A stretch of DNA of 64,000 nucleotides from Halomonas sp. DQ26W (GCF_003339685.1 NZ_QPKI01000016.1:26251-90250), one strand, 5' to 3'; positions 36,897-46,266 are shown, numbered from the stretch's first letter. Translations and numbers: made by a program. The notes: generated by a model from the letters alone, not told the origin.

Positions 36897-37834
36897 TCGA
36901 ACTCTTCGACGTCACCAAGCGTTTCGGCAGCGAGACCGCTGTCGACGCTATTTCGCTGCGGGTCGAGAAGGGGGAGTTCTGTGCCTTGGTCGGCTCCTCC
37001 GGCTGCGGCAAGTCGACCACGCTGCGCATGATCAACCGTTTGATCGAGCACAGCGAAGGGGAGATCCATCTCGACGGCCAGCCGGTTCGCTCGTTCAATG
37101 AGGAGCTGTTGCGGCGTCGCATCGGCTACGTGATCCAGAACACCGGGCTCTTCCCGCACTGGACGGTGGCACGCAACATCGGTCTGGTCCCGCGTCTGCT
37201 CAAATGGCCGCGTGGCAAGATACGTGCTCGGACCGAAGAGCTGCTGGGGCTCCTCGGGCTGCCGCGTGAGGAGTTTGCCGACAAGTACCCCCACCAGCTG
37301 TCGGGCGGGCAGGCGCAGCGAGTCGGCGTGGCCCGGGCCCTTGCCGCCGACCCCGAGATCCTGCTCATGGATGAGCCCTTCGGAGCTCTGGATCCGATTA
37401 CCCGGGAAGCGCTGCAGCGCGAGTTGCAGGATATTCAGGCGCGCCTCAACAAGACCGTGGTCTTCGTGACCCATGACATGGATGAAGCCCTGGCCCTGGC
37501 CGATCGACTGGTGGTGATGCACCAGGGGCGGATCATTCAGCAGGGGCGTCCCATCGACCTGCTGCATGATCCGGTCGATGCGTTCGTCGAGTCCCTGCTC
37601 GGTGGCTTGGATCGGGGGCTCAAGGAGGCGGCACTGACCCGCGTCAGCGAGCGCATGGCGCCCTTCGGGCCACGGCTGCTGGCAAGCGAGCGCATTCCCT
37701 ACCGGGCATCGTTGAGCCAGGCGCTGTCGGTCATGCTGTGGCACCGGGTGGAGCGCTTGACGGTAGTCGACGACGAGGACATCCCCATCGGTGAGCTATC
37801 GCTGCGCCGACTGTTGGGGGCCAAGTCATCATGA
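36893..37834 (+). CDS. yehX: Osmoprotectant ABC transporter ATP-binding protein, YehX-like
   Basis: This 313-residue ATPase has Walker A GSSGCGKST (34-42), the Q loop GYVIQNTGLFPHWTVARNIG, signature LSGGQAQRVGVARAL, Walker B ILLMDEPFGALD and switch His in FVTHDMDEA. About 65 residues after the catalytic core form a C-terminal regulatory stretch, shorter than the tandem CBS module of OpuCA. It overlaps both neighbours by 4 bases, so the operon is translationally coupled. Confidence 0.88.
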   Translation: MIELFDVTKRFGSETAVDAISLRVEKGEFCALVGSSGCGKSTTLRMINRLIEHSEGEIHLDGQPVRSFNEELLRRRIGYVIQNTGLFPHWTVARNIGLVPRLLKWPRGKIRARTEELLGLLGLPREEFADKYPHQLSGGQAQRVGVARALAADPEILLMDEPFGALDPITREALQRELQDIQARLNKTVVFVTHDMDEALALADRLVVMHQGRIIQQGRPIDLLHDPVDAFVESLLGGLDRGLKEAALTRVSERMAPFGPRLLASERIPYRASLSQALSVMLWHRVERLTVVDDEDIPIGELSLRRLLGAKSS

Positions 37835-38613
37835 GCGAAAGCCTGGCCCCGCTCGCACCAAACAGTGAAGGTGGCCGCGGGGTGGCGCAATGGCGCCACT
37901 GGGGCGTGCCGCTGATCTGGCTGACGTTACTGCTGGTGTTCACCTTTGGCATGGCGCAGCTGGAGGTGTTCTTGCGGCTGATCGAGCCCGATACTCGGCA
38001 AGTCCTGTATCACCGTTCGAGTCTTGCCTCCCTACTGGGCCAGCATGTGTTCGTGGTGGCCGTGGCGTCGGTGCTGGCCATTGTGCTGGGGGTGAGTGCC
38101 GCCATTGCCGTCACACGGCCAGCCGGTCGCGATTTCCTGCCATTGGTTGCCCAGCTCGCCTCCATCGGGCAGACCTTTCCCCCTGTGGCCGTGCTGGCGC
38201 TGGCGGTGCCGGTGCTCGGGTTCGGCACATTGCCGATCATCGTGGCGCTGCTGCTGTACGGCCTGCTGCCTATCGTTCGCAATACACTGGCGGGCCTCTC
38301 GGGCATCGACCCTGGTGTCCACGAGGCGGCGAGGGGCATGGGCATGACCGACGGCCAAATTCTGCGCCAGGTCGAACTGCCGCTGGCGGCGCCGGTGATT
38401 CTGGCCGGCATCCGCACCGCCGTCACCATCAATATCGCTACGGCTGCCATCGGTGCCACAGTCGGCGCGAGCAACCTGGGCGACCCCATCATCTCCGGTA
38501 TCGTCAACGGCAATACCGCCTATATCGTGCAGGGGGCCCTGCTGATCGGGCTGCTGGCGATCACCGTCGACAGTACGTTCGAGCGTCTGCTGCGTCGACC
38601 GGCGGCCCGTTAG
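37831..38613 (+). CDS. yehW: Osmoprotectant ABC transporter permease, YehW-like
   Basis: This 260-residue permease of the OpuCB/OpuCD/ProW family has five to six helices. It contains QHVFVVAVASVLAIVLGVSAAIAV, QTFPPVAVLALAVPVLGFG, and the coupling segment VHEAARGMGMTDGQILRQVELPLAAPV. NLGDPIISGIVNGNTAYIVQGA is the conserved C-terminal block. It completes a heteromeric pore with YehY and is the last gene of the operon. No clear terminator follows. Confidence 0.88.
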   Translation: MSESLAPLAPNSEGGRGVAQWRHWGVPLIWLTLLLVFTFGMAQLEVFLRLIEPDTRQVLYHRSSLASLLGQHVFVVAVASVLAIVLGVSAAIAVTRPAGRDFLPLVAQLASIGQTFPPVAVLALAVPVLGFGTLPIIVALLLYGLLPIVRNTLAGLSGIDPGVHEAARGMGMTDGQILRQVELPLAAPVILAGIRTAVTINIATAAIGATVGASNLGDPIISGIVNGNTAYIVQGALLIGLLAITVDSTFERLLRRPAAR

Positions 38614-38705
38614 CGCGATATCCAACAGACACGACAGTGCAGGCAGTGGATTCATCAGGTCGAGTGCAGGAGGACTAGCAAAATAGATGCTTTTGATGGC
38701 ATCTT

Positions 38706-38715
38706 ACGTTAACGT
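38706..38715. promoter_or_regulatory. Palindrome ACGTTAACGT upstream of the BCKDH operon; possible LiuR-type operator
   Basis: ACGTTAACGT is a perfect 10-bp palindrome inside TTACGTTAACGTCAA, 115 bases before the E1alpha start. It resembles the ACGT-spaced sites I recall for LiuR, the MerR-family regulator of branched-chain amino acid breakdown in gammaproteobacteria. The assignment rests on that recollection and on the function of the operon. Confidence 0.4.
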
Positions 38716-38829
38716 CAACTAGCCAGCGTTGGCGGTACGCTGGAGACAACCTCTGGCAGCCGACTACATTACAGTCAACACTGCCCTCACAAGGGGCGGC
38801 TTTCCTCCTGCCACCACCCAAGGAACAGG

Positions 38830-40059
38830 ATGATGACAACAACATACGACGTCCATTCGCCGAGCTTCATGACCGGCGACGAATTCCAGATACCCACCTT
38901 CCGGCTCCTGCAGCAGGACGGCACCCTGTTCGAAGGCGCCGAGGCCCCCGAGCTCGACAAGGAGAAGGCGCTCAGGATCTACCGCGCCATGCTGGTGACC
39001 CGCGTGCTCGACGAGCGCATGTTGGCAGCCCAGCGCCAGGGGCGGCTCTCCTTCTACATGCAGTGCACGGGTGAAGAGGCGGCGGTGATCGGCGCCACGG
39101 CGGCGCTGGACGATGCCGACATGATCATGGCCCAGTACCGCGAGCAGGGCGCACTCGCCTATCGCGGCTTCACCTACGACGAGTTCATGAACCAGCTGTT
39201 CGGCAACGAACTCGACTACGGCAAGGGCCGGCAGATGCCGATTCACTATGGATCGCGCAAGCTACACTACATGACCATCTCCTCGCCGCTGGCCACGCAG
39301 ATTCCCCAGGCGACCGGCTATGCCTACGGTCAGAAGATGGCCGGGGAGGGGCACTGCACGATCACCTTCTTCGGTGAAGGGGCGGCCTCCGAGGGCGATT
39401 TCCACGCGGCGCTGAACATGGCCTCGGTGCACAAGGTGCCGGTGATCTTCTTTTGCCGCAACAACGGCTATGCGATCTCGACCCCGGCCACCGAACAGTT
39501 TGCCGCCGACGGCATCGCGCCGCGCGCCTTCGGCTATCGCATGCATGTCATCCGGGTCGACGGCAACGATATCCTGGCGGTCTATCGCGCCACCCAGGAG
39601 GCCCGCGCCATTGCCGTGGAGCAGAACGAACCGGTGCTGATCGAGGCCATGACCTACCGGCTGGCGGCCCACTCCTCTTCGGACGACCCTTCCGGCTATC
39701 GTTCGCGCAAGGAGGAGGAGGCCTGGCGGGAGAAGGACCCGATTCTGCGCATGCAGCGCTGGCTCATCGACCGTGAGTGGTGGAGTGAAGAGGAGGAGAA
39801 GGCCCTTCAGGAGAGCCTGCGCCGTGAGGTGTTGGAGACCATGAAGCGTGCCGAGAAGCGTCCTCCACCTCCGCTGGAAAGCCTTGTCACCGATGTCTAT
39901 GCCGACGTGACACCGGCGCTGCAGCGTCAGCTCGATGCGCTCAAGACCCATATTCGCAAGTACCCGGATGCCTATCCGAAAGGTGCGCGCTCACTCGACC
40001 CCGATGTCAGCGTGTCCAGCGATGCCGCCAAAGCCAGTGACGACCAGGAAGGAGCCTGA
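38830..40059 (+). CDS. bkdA1: Branched-chain 2-oxoacid dehydrogenase E1 alpha subunit
   Basis: This 409-residue ThDP-dependent subunit decarboxylates the 2-oxoacids of Val, Leu and Ile. The ThDP site runs from [11 protein letters not shown] (180-190) to [10 protein letters not shown] (209-218), and [12 protein letters not shown] and [10 protein letters not shown] are typical of E1alpha. The active-site loop [18 protein letters not shown] (275-292) closely follows the mammalian phosphorylation loop: Ser282 aligns with human Ser292 and Ser292 with human Ser302. The ATG at 38830 follows AGGAACAGG. The E1beta gene starts one base after the stop. A Ser/Thr kinase gene lies at the end of the same gene run. 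Confidence 0.94.
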   Translation: MMTTTYDVHSPSFMTGDEFQIPTFRLLQQDGTLFEGAEAPELDKEKALRIYRAMLVTRVLDERMLAAQRQGRLSFYMQCTGEEAAVIGATAALDDADMIMAQYREQGALAYRGFTYDEFMNQLFGNELDYGKGRQMPIHYGSRKLHYMTISSPLATQIPQATGYAYGQKMAGEGHCTITFFGEGAASEGDFHAALNMASVHKVPVIFFCRNNGYAISTPATEQFAADGIAPRAFGYRMHVIRVDGNDILAVYRATQEARAIAVEQNEPVLIEAMTYRLAAHSSSDDPSGYRSRKEEEAWREKDPILRMQRWLIDREWWSEEEEKALQESLRREVLETMKRAEKRPPPPLESLVTDVYADVTPALQRQLDALKTHIRKYPDAYPKGARSLDPDVSVSSDAAKASDDQEGA

Positions 40060-40060
40060 G

Positions 40061-41038
40061 ATGCCAAAGATGAACATGCTGCAGGCGATCAACAATGCCC
40101 TGGACATCGCCATGGCCGAGGATGACAAGGTTCTCTGTTTTGGCGAAGACGTGGGCGTGTTCGGCGGTGTATTCCGTGCCACCAGCCACCTTCAGGAGAA
40201 GTACGGCCGCGCCAGGTGTTTCAATACCCCGCTGGTGGAGCAGGGCATCATCGGCTTTGCCAATGGCCTGGCGGCACAGGGCTCGGTTCCGGTGGCCGAG
40301 ATTCAGTTCGCCGACTACATCTTTCCGGCCTTCGACCAGATCGTCAACGAGACAGCCAAGTTCCGCTACCGCTCCGGCGACCTTTTCAACGTGGGTGGCC
40401 TGACGATTCGCACGCCTTACGGTGGTGGGATTTCCGGGGGGCTCTATCACTCCCAGTCGCCGGAGGCATACTTCGCCCATACGCCGGGGCTGAAGGTCGT
40501 GGTGCCGCGTAACCCCTACCAGGCGAAGGGACTGCTGCTGGCCGCCATCCGCGACCCCGACCCGGTGATCTTCTTCGAGCCCAAGCGGCTCTATCGCGCC
40601 TCCACCGGCGAGGTGCCGGAGGACGATTACCAGTTGCCGATCGGCGAGGCGGAGGTGATCAAGGAGGGCACCGATGTCACGGTGCTGGGCTGGGGGGCCC
40701 AGATGGAACTGATCGAGAAGGCGGTCGAAATGGCCGAGAAGGCTGGCATCTCCTGCGAGATCATCGACCTGCGCTCTATCCTGCCCTGGGATGAGGACTC
40801 GGTTGCCGAGTCGGTACTCAAGACCGGGCGACTGGTCATCAGTCACGAGGCGACGCGTACCGGCGGTTTTGCCAGTGAAATCGCCGCTACCATACAGGAG
40901 CGTTGTTTCCTGTACCTGGAATCGCCCATCGAACGGGTGACCGGAATGGATACCCCTTTCCCGCTGACGCTGGAGAAGGAGTACATGCCGGACCACCTCA
41001 AGATCTACGAGGCCATCCGGGCCAGTGTGGATTTCTGA
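40061..41038 (+). CDS. bkdA2: Branched-chain 2-oxoacid dehydrogenase E1 beta subunit
   Basis: This 325-residue partner of E1alpha completes the heterotetramer. It has the transketolase-like pattern [52 protein letters not shown], and the C-terminal domain with [25 protein letters not shown] and [14 protein letters not shown]. It starts one base after the E1alpha stop behind AGGAAGGAG, so the subunits are produced together. Length is normal. Confidence 0.95.
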   Translation: MPKMNMLQAINNALDIAMAEDDKVLCFGEDVGVFGGVFRATSHLQEKYGRARCFNTPLVEQGIIGFANGLAAQGSVPVAEIQFADYIFPAFDQIVNETAKFRYRSGDLFNVGGLTIRTPYGGGISGGLYHSQSPEAYFAHTPGLKVVVPRNPYQAKGLLLAAIRDPDPVIFFEPKRLYRASTGEVPEDDYQLPIGEAEVIKEGTDVTVLGWGAQMELIEKAVEMAEKAGISCEIIDLRSILPWDEDSVAESVLKTGRLVISHEATRTGGFASEIAATIQERCFLYLESPIERVTGMDTPFPLTLEKEYMPDHLKIYEAIRASVDF

Positions 41039-41066
41039 CGATCGATATCAGGACAGGAGATGCAAG

Positions 41067-42359
41067 ATGAGTGACTTCATGCTGCCCGATATCGGTGAAG
41101 GTATCGTGGAATGCGAGATCGTGGAATGGCGTGTCAACGAAGGCGACGTCATCGAGGAAGACCAGCCGGTGGTCGAGGTGATGACCGACAAGGCGCTGGT
41201 CGAGATCACCGCGCCGGAAGCCGGGCGAGTGACCAAGCTGTACGTGCCAAAGGGGGAGATTGCCAAGGTTCACTCACCGCTGTTTGCCTATGAGCCAACC
41301 CATGTGGCAGAGAGTCCGCAGCCAGTGCCTTCGGTGGCCGAGCAGTCCGCGGCGGTGAAACCGCCTTCGAACCAACATGCCGCTTCCGAGATGGATTCTT
41401 CGTCGGGCCTGGGTGTGGCGACGACGGGACGAGGCCCCTATGGGCGTATTCCGGCGAGTCCCGCCGTGCGTCGATTGATTCGAGAGAACGCCCTGACGCT
41501 GGAGGCCATTACCGGCTCCGGCAAGGACGGGCGGGTACTCAAGGAGGATGTGCTGCGTCACCTCGAGCAGGACGCCGAACCCGCGGTGGCGGCGGATAAC
41601 CGGGGGGTATCCACACCGGAGAGGGCTCCGGCGTCTGCGCTCTCCGCCGAGGGCGAGGTCGTCGTCGAGCCGATTCGCGGCGTACGCGCGGTCATGGCGC
41701 GTCGGATGGTCGAGTCCGCGAGCACTATCCCGCACTTTCAGTACGGCGAGGAGATCGATGTCACCGACCTGTTGGCCTTGCGAGCCCGTCTCAAGCCCCA
41801 GGCCGAGGCACAGGGAACACGCATCACTTTGATGCCGTTCTTCATGAAGGCCATGGCGCTGGCGGTGAAGGAGTACCCCATTCTCAATGCCCGGCTCAAT
41901 GACGAGGTCAGCGAGATCCACTACCTGCCCTCCTGCAACGTGGGCATGGCGGTGGATAGCCGGGCGGGTCTCCTGGTGCCCAACGTTAAGCAGGTCGAAC
42001 GGCGTACCTTGCTCGACGTGGCCCGGGAGATCGAGCGACTGACCGCTGCGGCGCGAGAAGGCCGGGTGGATCAGGTCGACCTCAAGGGCGGCACCATCAG
42101 CATCTCCAACATCGGTGCGCTCGGGGGAACTTATGCGGCCCCGATCATCAACGCACCTGAGCTTGCCATCGTCGCCATCGGCAAGACCCAGTGGCTGCCA
42201 CGCTTCGATGACAATGGCGATGTGGTGCGTCGGGCGATCATGACCATTACCTGGGCAGGGGATCATCGAGTCATCGATGGCGGCACCATCGCACGCTTCT
42301 GTAATGCCTGGAAAGGGTACCTGGAGAGCCCGGAAACGATGCTTCTTCACCTGGGGTGA
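41067..42359 (+). CDS. bkdB: Branched-chain 2-oxoacid dehydrogenase E2, dihydrolipoamide acyltransferase
   Basis: This 430-residue core subunit has one lipoyl domain (residues 1-80, with the lipoylated Lys42 in EVMTDKALVEI) and an Ala/Pro/Ser-rich linker. A peripheral E1/E3-binding domain follows at about 128-165 (ASPAVRRLIRENALTL). The catalytic domain contains FFMKAMALAVKEYP, ISNIGALGGTYAAPIIN and the active-site DHRVIDGG near the C-terminus. The ATG at 41067 follows GGAG. No dihydrolipoamide dehydrogenase (E3) gene follows; instead a kinase-like gene starts 71 bases later. Confidence 0.95.
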   Translation: MSDFMLPDIGEGIVECEIVEWRVNEGDVIEEDQPVVEVMTDKALVEITAPEAGRVTKLYVPKGEIAKVHSPLFAYEPTHVAESPQPVPSVAEQSAAVKPPSNQHAASEMDSSSGLGVATTGRGPYGRIPASPAVRRLIRENALTLEAITGSGKDGRVLKEDVLRHLEQDAEPAVAADNRGVSTPERAPASALSAEGEVVVEPIRGVRAVMARRMVESASTIPHFQYGEEIDVTDLLALRARLKPQAEAQGTRITLMPFFMKAMALAVKEYPILNARLNDEVSEIHYLPSCNVGMAVDSRAGLLVPNVKQVERRTLLDVAREIERLTAAAREGRVDQVDLKGGTISISNIGALGGTYAAPIINAPELAIVAIGKTQWLPRFDDNGDVVRRAIMTITWAGDHRVIDGGTIARFCNAWKGYLESPETMLLHLG

Positions 42360-42430
42360 AAGACACTGATTTATCCCGTATCGCTTCGGTGGCGGCATGG
42401 ATCAGCGTATTCCTGACGAGAAGGTGACGT

Positions 42431-44290
42431 ATGTCCCAGGCACCGCTGCAGCAGTTCTATATTCCCGAAGAGCAGTCGATCTATCTGCTCAGCCACGACG
42501 ATGCCCGCAAGCTCAAGGAGTGGGTGGCGCTGTGTCAGGCCCAGCTGGCCCAACTGGGTTACCGGGATATCGCACTGATCGGCAAGGGCGCCTACGGTTT
42601 CGTCTTCGCCGGGGTGACCGCCCACGATGAGGAGTACGTCTTCAAGTTCACCCGGGTCAACCTGCCCCAGCACCTTCAGGACCGCCTGGAGGAGGAAGCC
42701 TTCATGCTGGAACAGGTCGACCATCCGCGAGTGCCCAGGCTGGTGGCCTACCAGCGGGTGCGCAATCAGTCGATACTCGTCATGCAACGAGCACCGGGAC
42801 TCAACCTTGAGGAGGTCTCGCTGCGCGAGGGCAGGCTTTCGCCTCGCCTGGTCGTGCGTATTGCCGGGCAGCTGGCGGATATCCTGAGCACGCTGCGTCG
42901 CGAGGCAGGGCCGGCAGGCCGCCCCATCGTGCATGGCGACATCAAGCCCTCGAACCTCGTCTTCGACGCACGCCGGGAGGAGGTGGCCCTCATAGACTGG
43001 GGCTCCTCGGTATTCACCCAGCTCGATGCCAACCAGCAGTTCGTGGCGGCCAACGTCATGGAGCTGATGTCGGATAATCTCCAGCAGACCAATGCTCGCC
43101 TGGGCGATGTCTATTTCATCGGTGAAGAGCAGCTCAACGGGGCGCTCTCCTCACCGCGTTTCGACGAGCAGGGCACGGCGGGCACTCTTTACGCCCTGGC
43201 ATCCGCCCAATCCTGCCGCTTCGGTCACCGTGCCATTCCCGCCACCTCGCTGGGCCTGCCCATGGAGTTTGCTCGCATGCTCGACGGCATGCTCGACCCA
43301 GACCCCCGGGTGCGCCTGCGTGCCGGCGACCATTTTATTCGCGAGATGCCAAGGCTTGCCCGCCTGGTCATGATCGATCTTCCCGAGCCACCGGAAGCGG
43401 CACTGGTACCCACCTGGGTGCGTCCAGCCAGCCGTGAGATCGACACGGTCGTCTACAGTTCGCGCAAGGCCTTCCTCCGCGAGGAAGGCGCTCCTGAAAC
43501 CCTCAGTGACGTCAACGACGTCCAGCTTGACCGCTATTACAAGAATTTCATGCAGGGCATGGGAGAGACGGAAAAGGCGTTTCTCGCCGCCGTCAGCCGG
43601 CTGGGCAAGTATCCGGTGGTGGGCGGGCTGGCGGTGCGCTGGGAAGCAGAGGGCGTCTATATCGACACCTCGCTCAATCTGCACGACGGCGAGCTGAAGT
43701 CCGCCTTCGTGGCGGCCGTCAACAACATGGTCAATCTCGCCCGGGCGATCTATCGGCAGGGTATATTCAAAAGCTGCCTGTTCAATGCCCGCGATACGCT
43801 TCACCTGGACCGGGAGGGGCCGGACCGCCCCTTCACGGTGGAGCCGGGCATGGCGCTGCGCTATGAAGTCAGCGCCATGCCCGAACTGGAAGATAGAAGC
43901 CGGTTGCACAGCTACTTCGAGGATGGACCAGACCCGGAGGAGTTCCTGGTGCTGCCCGAGGAAATCATCGTTTCGCTGGAGGCGCTCAACGACATCCACC
44001 ATACCGGCATGATCATCTTCGAAGCACTGCCGCAACACCTGAAGATCCATAGCTACTACCGGTTGCTGGATCCATCCCGGGAGACGGAATTTCGTCAGCG
44101 GCTCGACGATATACTGACGGCAGTGGGCCTGATTGAAGGGCTGGGAGTTTCCGGTTTCATGAAAATGCCCTACAAGGACACCCGATTCTTTGCCCATGTG
44201 CAGCGCCAGCCCGAGCGCTACTATCCCCGTGACCCGCGGATGGCACAACGCGACGCAAGCGCCGCAATGCGCCAGAGCCCGGGCGTCTGA
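42431..44290 (+). CDS. Hanks-type Ser/Thr protein kinase with a C-terminal domain of unknown function
   Basis: The first part of this 619-residue cytoplasmic protein is a protein kinase with all key residues. These are the glycine loop IGKGAYGFVF (50-59), ATP-binding Lys72 in EYVFKF, a Glu in the LEEEAFML helix, catalytic loop HGDIKPSN (168-175, D170/N175) and metal-binding D189 in LIDWGSS (DWG in place of DFG). From about residue 330 to the end is a second region I cannot assign (ETEKAFLAAVSRLGKYPVVG, EEIIVSLEALNDIHHTGM). There is no membrane helix or PASTA repeat. It follows the E2 gene by 71 bases on the same strand and ends 5 bases from a convergent TRAP gene. Its position suggests control of the branched-chain dehydrogenase, but independent functions are possible. 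Confidence 0.85.
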   Translation: MSQAPLQQFYIPEEQSIYLLSHDDARKLKEWVALCQAQLAQLGYRDIALIGKGAYGFVFAGVTAHDEEYVFKFTRVNLPQHLQDRLEEEAFMLEQVDHPRVPRLVAYQRVRNQSILVMQRAPGLNLEEVSLREGRLSPRLVVRIAGQLADILSTLRREAGPAGRPIVHGDIKPSNLVFDARREEVALIDWGSSVFTQLDANQQFVAANVMELMSDNLQQTNARLGDVYFIGEEQLNGALSSPRFDEQGTAGTLYALASAQSCRFGHRAIPATSLGLPMEFARMLDGMLDPDPRVRLRAGDHFIREMPRLARLVMIDLPEPPEAALVPTWVRPASREIDTVVYSSRKAFLREEGAPETLSDVNDVQLDRYYKNFMQGMGETEKAFLAAVSRLGKYPVVGGLAVRWEAEGVYIDTSLNLHDGELKSAFVAAVNNMVNLARAIYRQGIFKSCLFNARDTLHLDREGPDRPFTVEPGMALRYEVSAMPELEDRSRLHSYFEDGPDPEEFLVLPEEIIVSLEALNDIHHTGMIIFEALPQHLKIHSYYRLLDPSRETEFRQRLDDILTAVGLIEGLGVSGFMKMPYKDTRFFAHVQRQPERYYPRDPRMAQRDASAAMRQSPGV

Positions 44291-44294
44291 TCCC

Positions 44295-45599
44295 TCAGCG
44301 AGTCATCGCCTGGGGCAGGTAGAGAGCGATCTCGGGGAAGATGTGCAGCAACGCGATGGAAGCCAGCATCAGCAGGAAGAAGGGCAGGGTCGCCTTGGTG
44401 ATGGTCACGATATCCTTGCCGGTCAGCCCCTGGATGACGAACAGGTTGAAGCCGACCGGCGGTGTGATCTGCGACATCTCCACCACAACGACCAGATAGA
44501 TGCCGAACCAGATCAGGTCGAAACCCGCGGAACTGACCAGGGGCATCAGAATGGCCGTTACCAGCAATATTAGCGATATGCCATCGAGGAAGCAGCCCAT
44601 CACCAGCAGTAGCAGGGTCAGTGCCACCAGCAGCATGGTGGGCGACAGTCCCATTTCACCGATGGCCCGGGCCAACTGCATGGGAACTTGAGTAAAGCCC
44701 ATGGCCGAGGTGAGAAACGACGCCCCGGCAATGATGAAGGCGATCATGCAGGCGGTACGTACCGCCGCAAACAGCGATGCCTTGAAGGTGGCAATGCCGA
44801 AGCTGCCGGTCAAACGTGCGATGACGATCGAGAGTACCACTCCGACTGCTGCCGCCTCGGTGGGCGAGGCCAGGCCACCGTAGATCGATACGATGATCCC
44901 GCCGATCAGCAGCAGGACCGGTATCAGTGACAGCGTGTGGCGAAGCTTCTCGGCCAGCGGCATCGACGACTCATCTTTTCCGGTAAGGCCCAGGCGATTG
45001 CCCTTGAGCAGTGACCAAAGAATCAGGTAGGTCATGAAAAGGGTCAGAATCAAGAGTCCCGGGCCGATTCCGGCCATGAACAGCCGCGAGATCGACTGTT
45101 CTGTCACTACGCCGTAGACGATCAATACGATGGAGGGTGGGATCAGCAGGCCAAGCGTCGAGGCGCTGGCCAACGTGCCGATCGCCATGCCGCTATCATA
45201 GCCCCGACGCTCCAGCTCGGGCAGGGTCATCTTGCCCACCGTGGCACAGGTGGCCGCCGAGGAGCCGCAGACCGCTGCAAACATGCCGCTGCCGATGATG
45301 TTGGTATGCAGCAGCCGGCCGGGCAGCCGGTTGAGCCATGGCGAGAGGCCGCGGAACATGCTGTCGGCAAGCCCCGAACGGAACAGGATCTCGCCCATCC
45401 AGATGAACATCGGCAGGGCGGTAAGGTCCCAGCCGTAGCTGGCGCCCCAGAAATCCGACGCCAGGATCGGCCCCGGAGCAAACGGGCTGAAGAAGGCCAG
45501 CGCTACCCAGGCGGTGCCGATCAGCGCGAAGGCGATCCATACGCCGCTGCCCAGAAGCAGAGCCAGCGTGAAGATGGTGGCCAGACTCAATGTCAGCAC
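44295..45599 (-). CDS. TRAP transporter large permease (DctM family)
   Basis: The carrier subunit has 434 residues with about twelve helices. Family features include LTALPMFIWMGEILFRSG, NIIGSGMFAAVCGSSAATCATVGKM, GLLIPPSIVLIVYG and GLASPTEAAAVGVVL, followed by the second-repeat SQITPPVGFNLFVIQ. The start is a GTG at 45599 behind GGAG; no ATG fits. It is the last gene of a VOC-dctP-dctQ-dctM run facing pxpABC. 5-Oxoproline is the likely substrate because of that neighbourhood. Confidence 0.92.
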   Translation of the reverse strand: MLTLSLATIFTLALLLGSGVWIAFALIGTAWVALAFFSPFAPGPILASDFWGASYGWDLTALPMFIWMGEILFRSGLADSMFRGLSPWLNRLPGRLLHTNIIGSGMFAAVCGSSAATCATVGKMTLPELERRGYDSGMAIGTLASASTLGLLIPPSIVLIVYGVVTEQSISRLFMAGIGPGLLILTLFMTYLILWSLLKGNRLGLTGKDESSMPLAEKLRHTLSLIPVLLLIGGIIVSIYGGLASPTEAAAVGVVLSIVIARLTGSFGIATFKASLFAAVRTACMIAFIIAGASFLTSAMGFTQVPMQLARAIGEMGLSPTMLLVALTLLLLVMGCFLDGISLILLVTAILMPLVSSAGFDLIWFGIYLVVVVEMSQITPPVGFNLFVIQGLTGKDIVTITKATLPFFLLMLASIALLHIFPEIALYLPQAMTR

Positions 45600-45632
45600 A
45601 AGTAATTCTCCGAGAGAAAATAGAGTACGGGC

Positions 45633-46196
45633 TCAGCGGATCTCGCTGTCGTCGGCGGCCGTCGCTTCGCGAAAGCTCGCGGGATCGCGGATGGCGATAC
45701 GCAGGGCAAAGAGAAGTGCTTCGAGTAGGGCCAGGCAAAGCAGAGCGACGCCTATCGCCAGAACGCTTTGTGGAATCCACAGGGGAATGGCCAGGAAGCC
45801 GGATGACACGTCGTTGAAGTGCCGGCTTTCGAGGGCGAGCCCGACCAGCCCGTAGCCGAGTAGCAGGCTGAGGGTCAGAGCCACCAGTAGGCAAAAGACT
45901 TCGAACCACACGCGAGTCGACGACGGCAGGCGCGTTATCAGCAGCGTCACACGAATATGCGCATGATGGACGAAGGTATAGGCCAGTCCGAGAAACGTCG
46001 CACCAACGAGCAGATAGGAGGCGATTTCCGATACCCCGGTGATGCTCAGGCCAAGGCGCCGTATCCCGATCAGGACCAGCATGGCGTCTAATAGTCGAAA
46101 TGTGACCTGTGTCGCGACCAGGGTGCAGATGAGGATCATGCAGAAGGCCGCCCCCCACGCACCGAGTCGATAGAGTCGGTCAAGCTTGAAGATCAT
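45633..46196 (-). CDS. TRAP transporter small permease (DctQ family)
   Basis: This 187-residue four-helix membrane subunit has helices at about residues 10-33, 54-72, 92-117 and 137-160, followed by a cytoplasmic tail. The ATG at 46196 has GAGG 7 bases upstream; an in-frame ATG six codons earlier (46214) has no ribosome site. The helices before the tail contain SEIASYLLVGATFLGLAYTF. It lies between a GC hairpin after dctP and the GTG start of dctM, 33 bases away. Confidence 0.85.
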   Translation of the reverse strand: MIFKLDRLYRLGAWGAAFCMILICTLVATQVTFRLLDAMLVLIGIRRLGLSITGVSEIASYLLVGATFLGLAYTFVHHAHIRVTLLITRLPSSTRVWFEVFCLLVALTLSLLLGYGLVGLALESRHFNDVSSGFLAIPLWIPQSVLAIGVALLCLALLEALLFALRIAIRDPASFREATAADDSEIR

Positions 46197-46228
46197 GTCC
46201 TTGCCTCGCGACATGCTTTTACATAGGA

Positions 46229-46251
46229 GGCGCGGCGGGGTTTGCCGCGCC
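46229..46251 (-). terminator. Stem-loop between dctP and dctQ of the second TRAP operon
   Basis: GGCGCGGC-GGGGTTT-GCCGCGCC (8-bp perfect stem) starts 15 bases beyond the binding-protein stop. It has no T run. It is the same arrangement as the hairpin after the first TRAP binding protein. Confidence 0.55.
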
Positions 46252-46266
46252 GTGTACATAAAGCGA

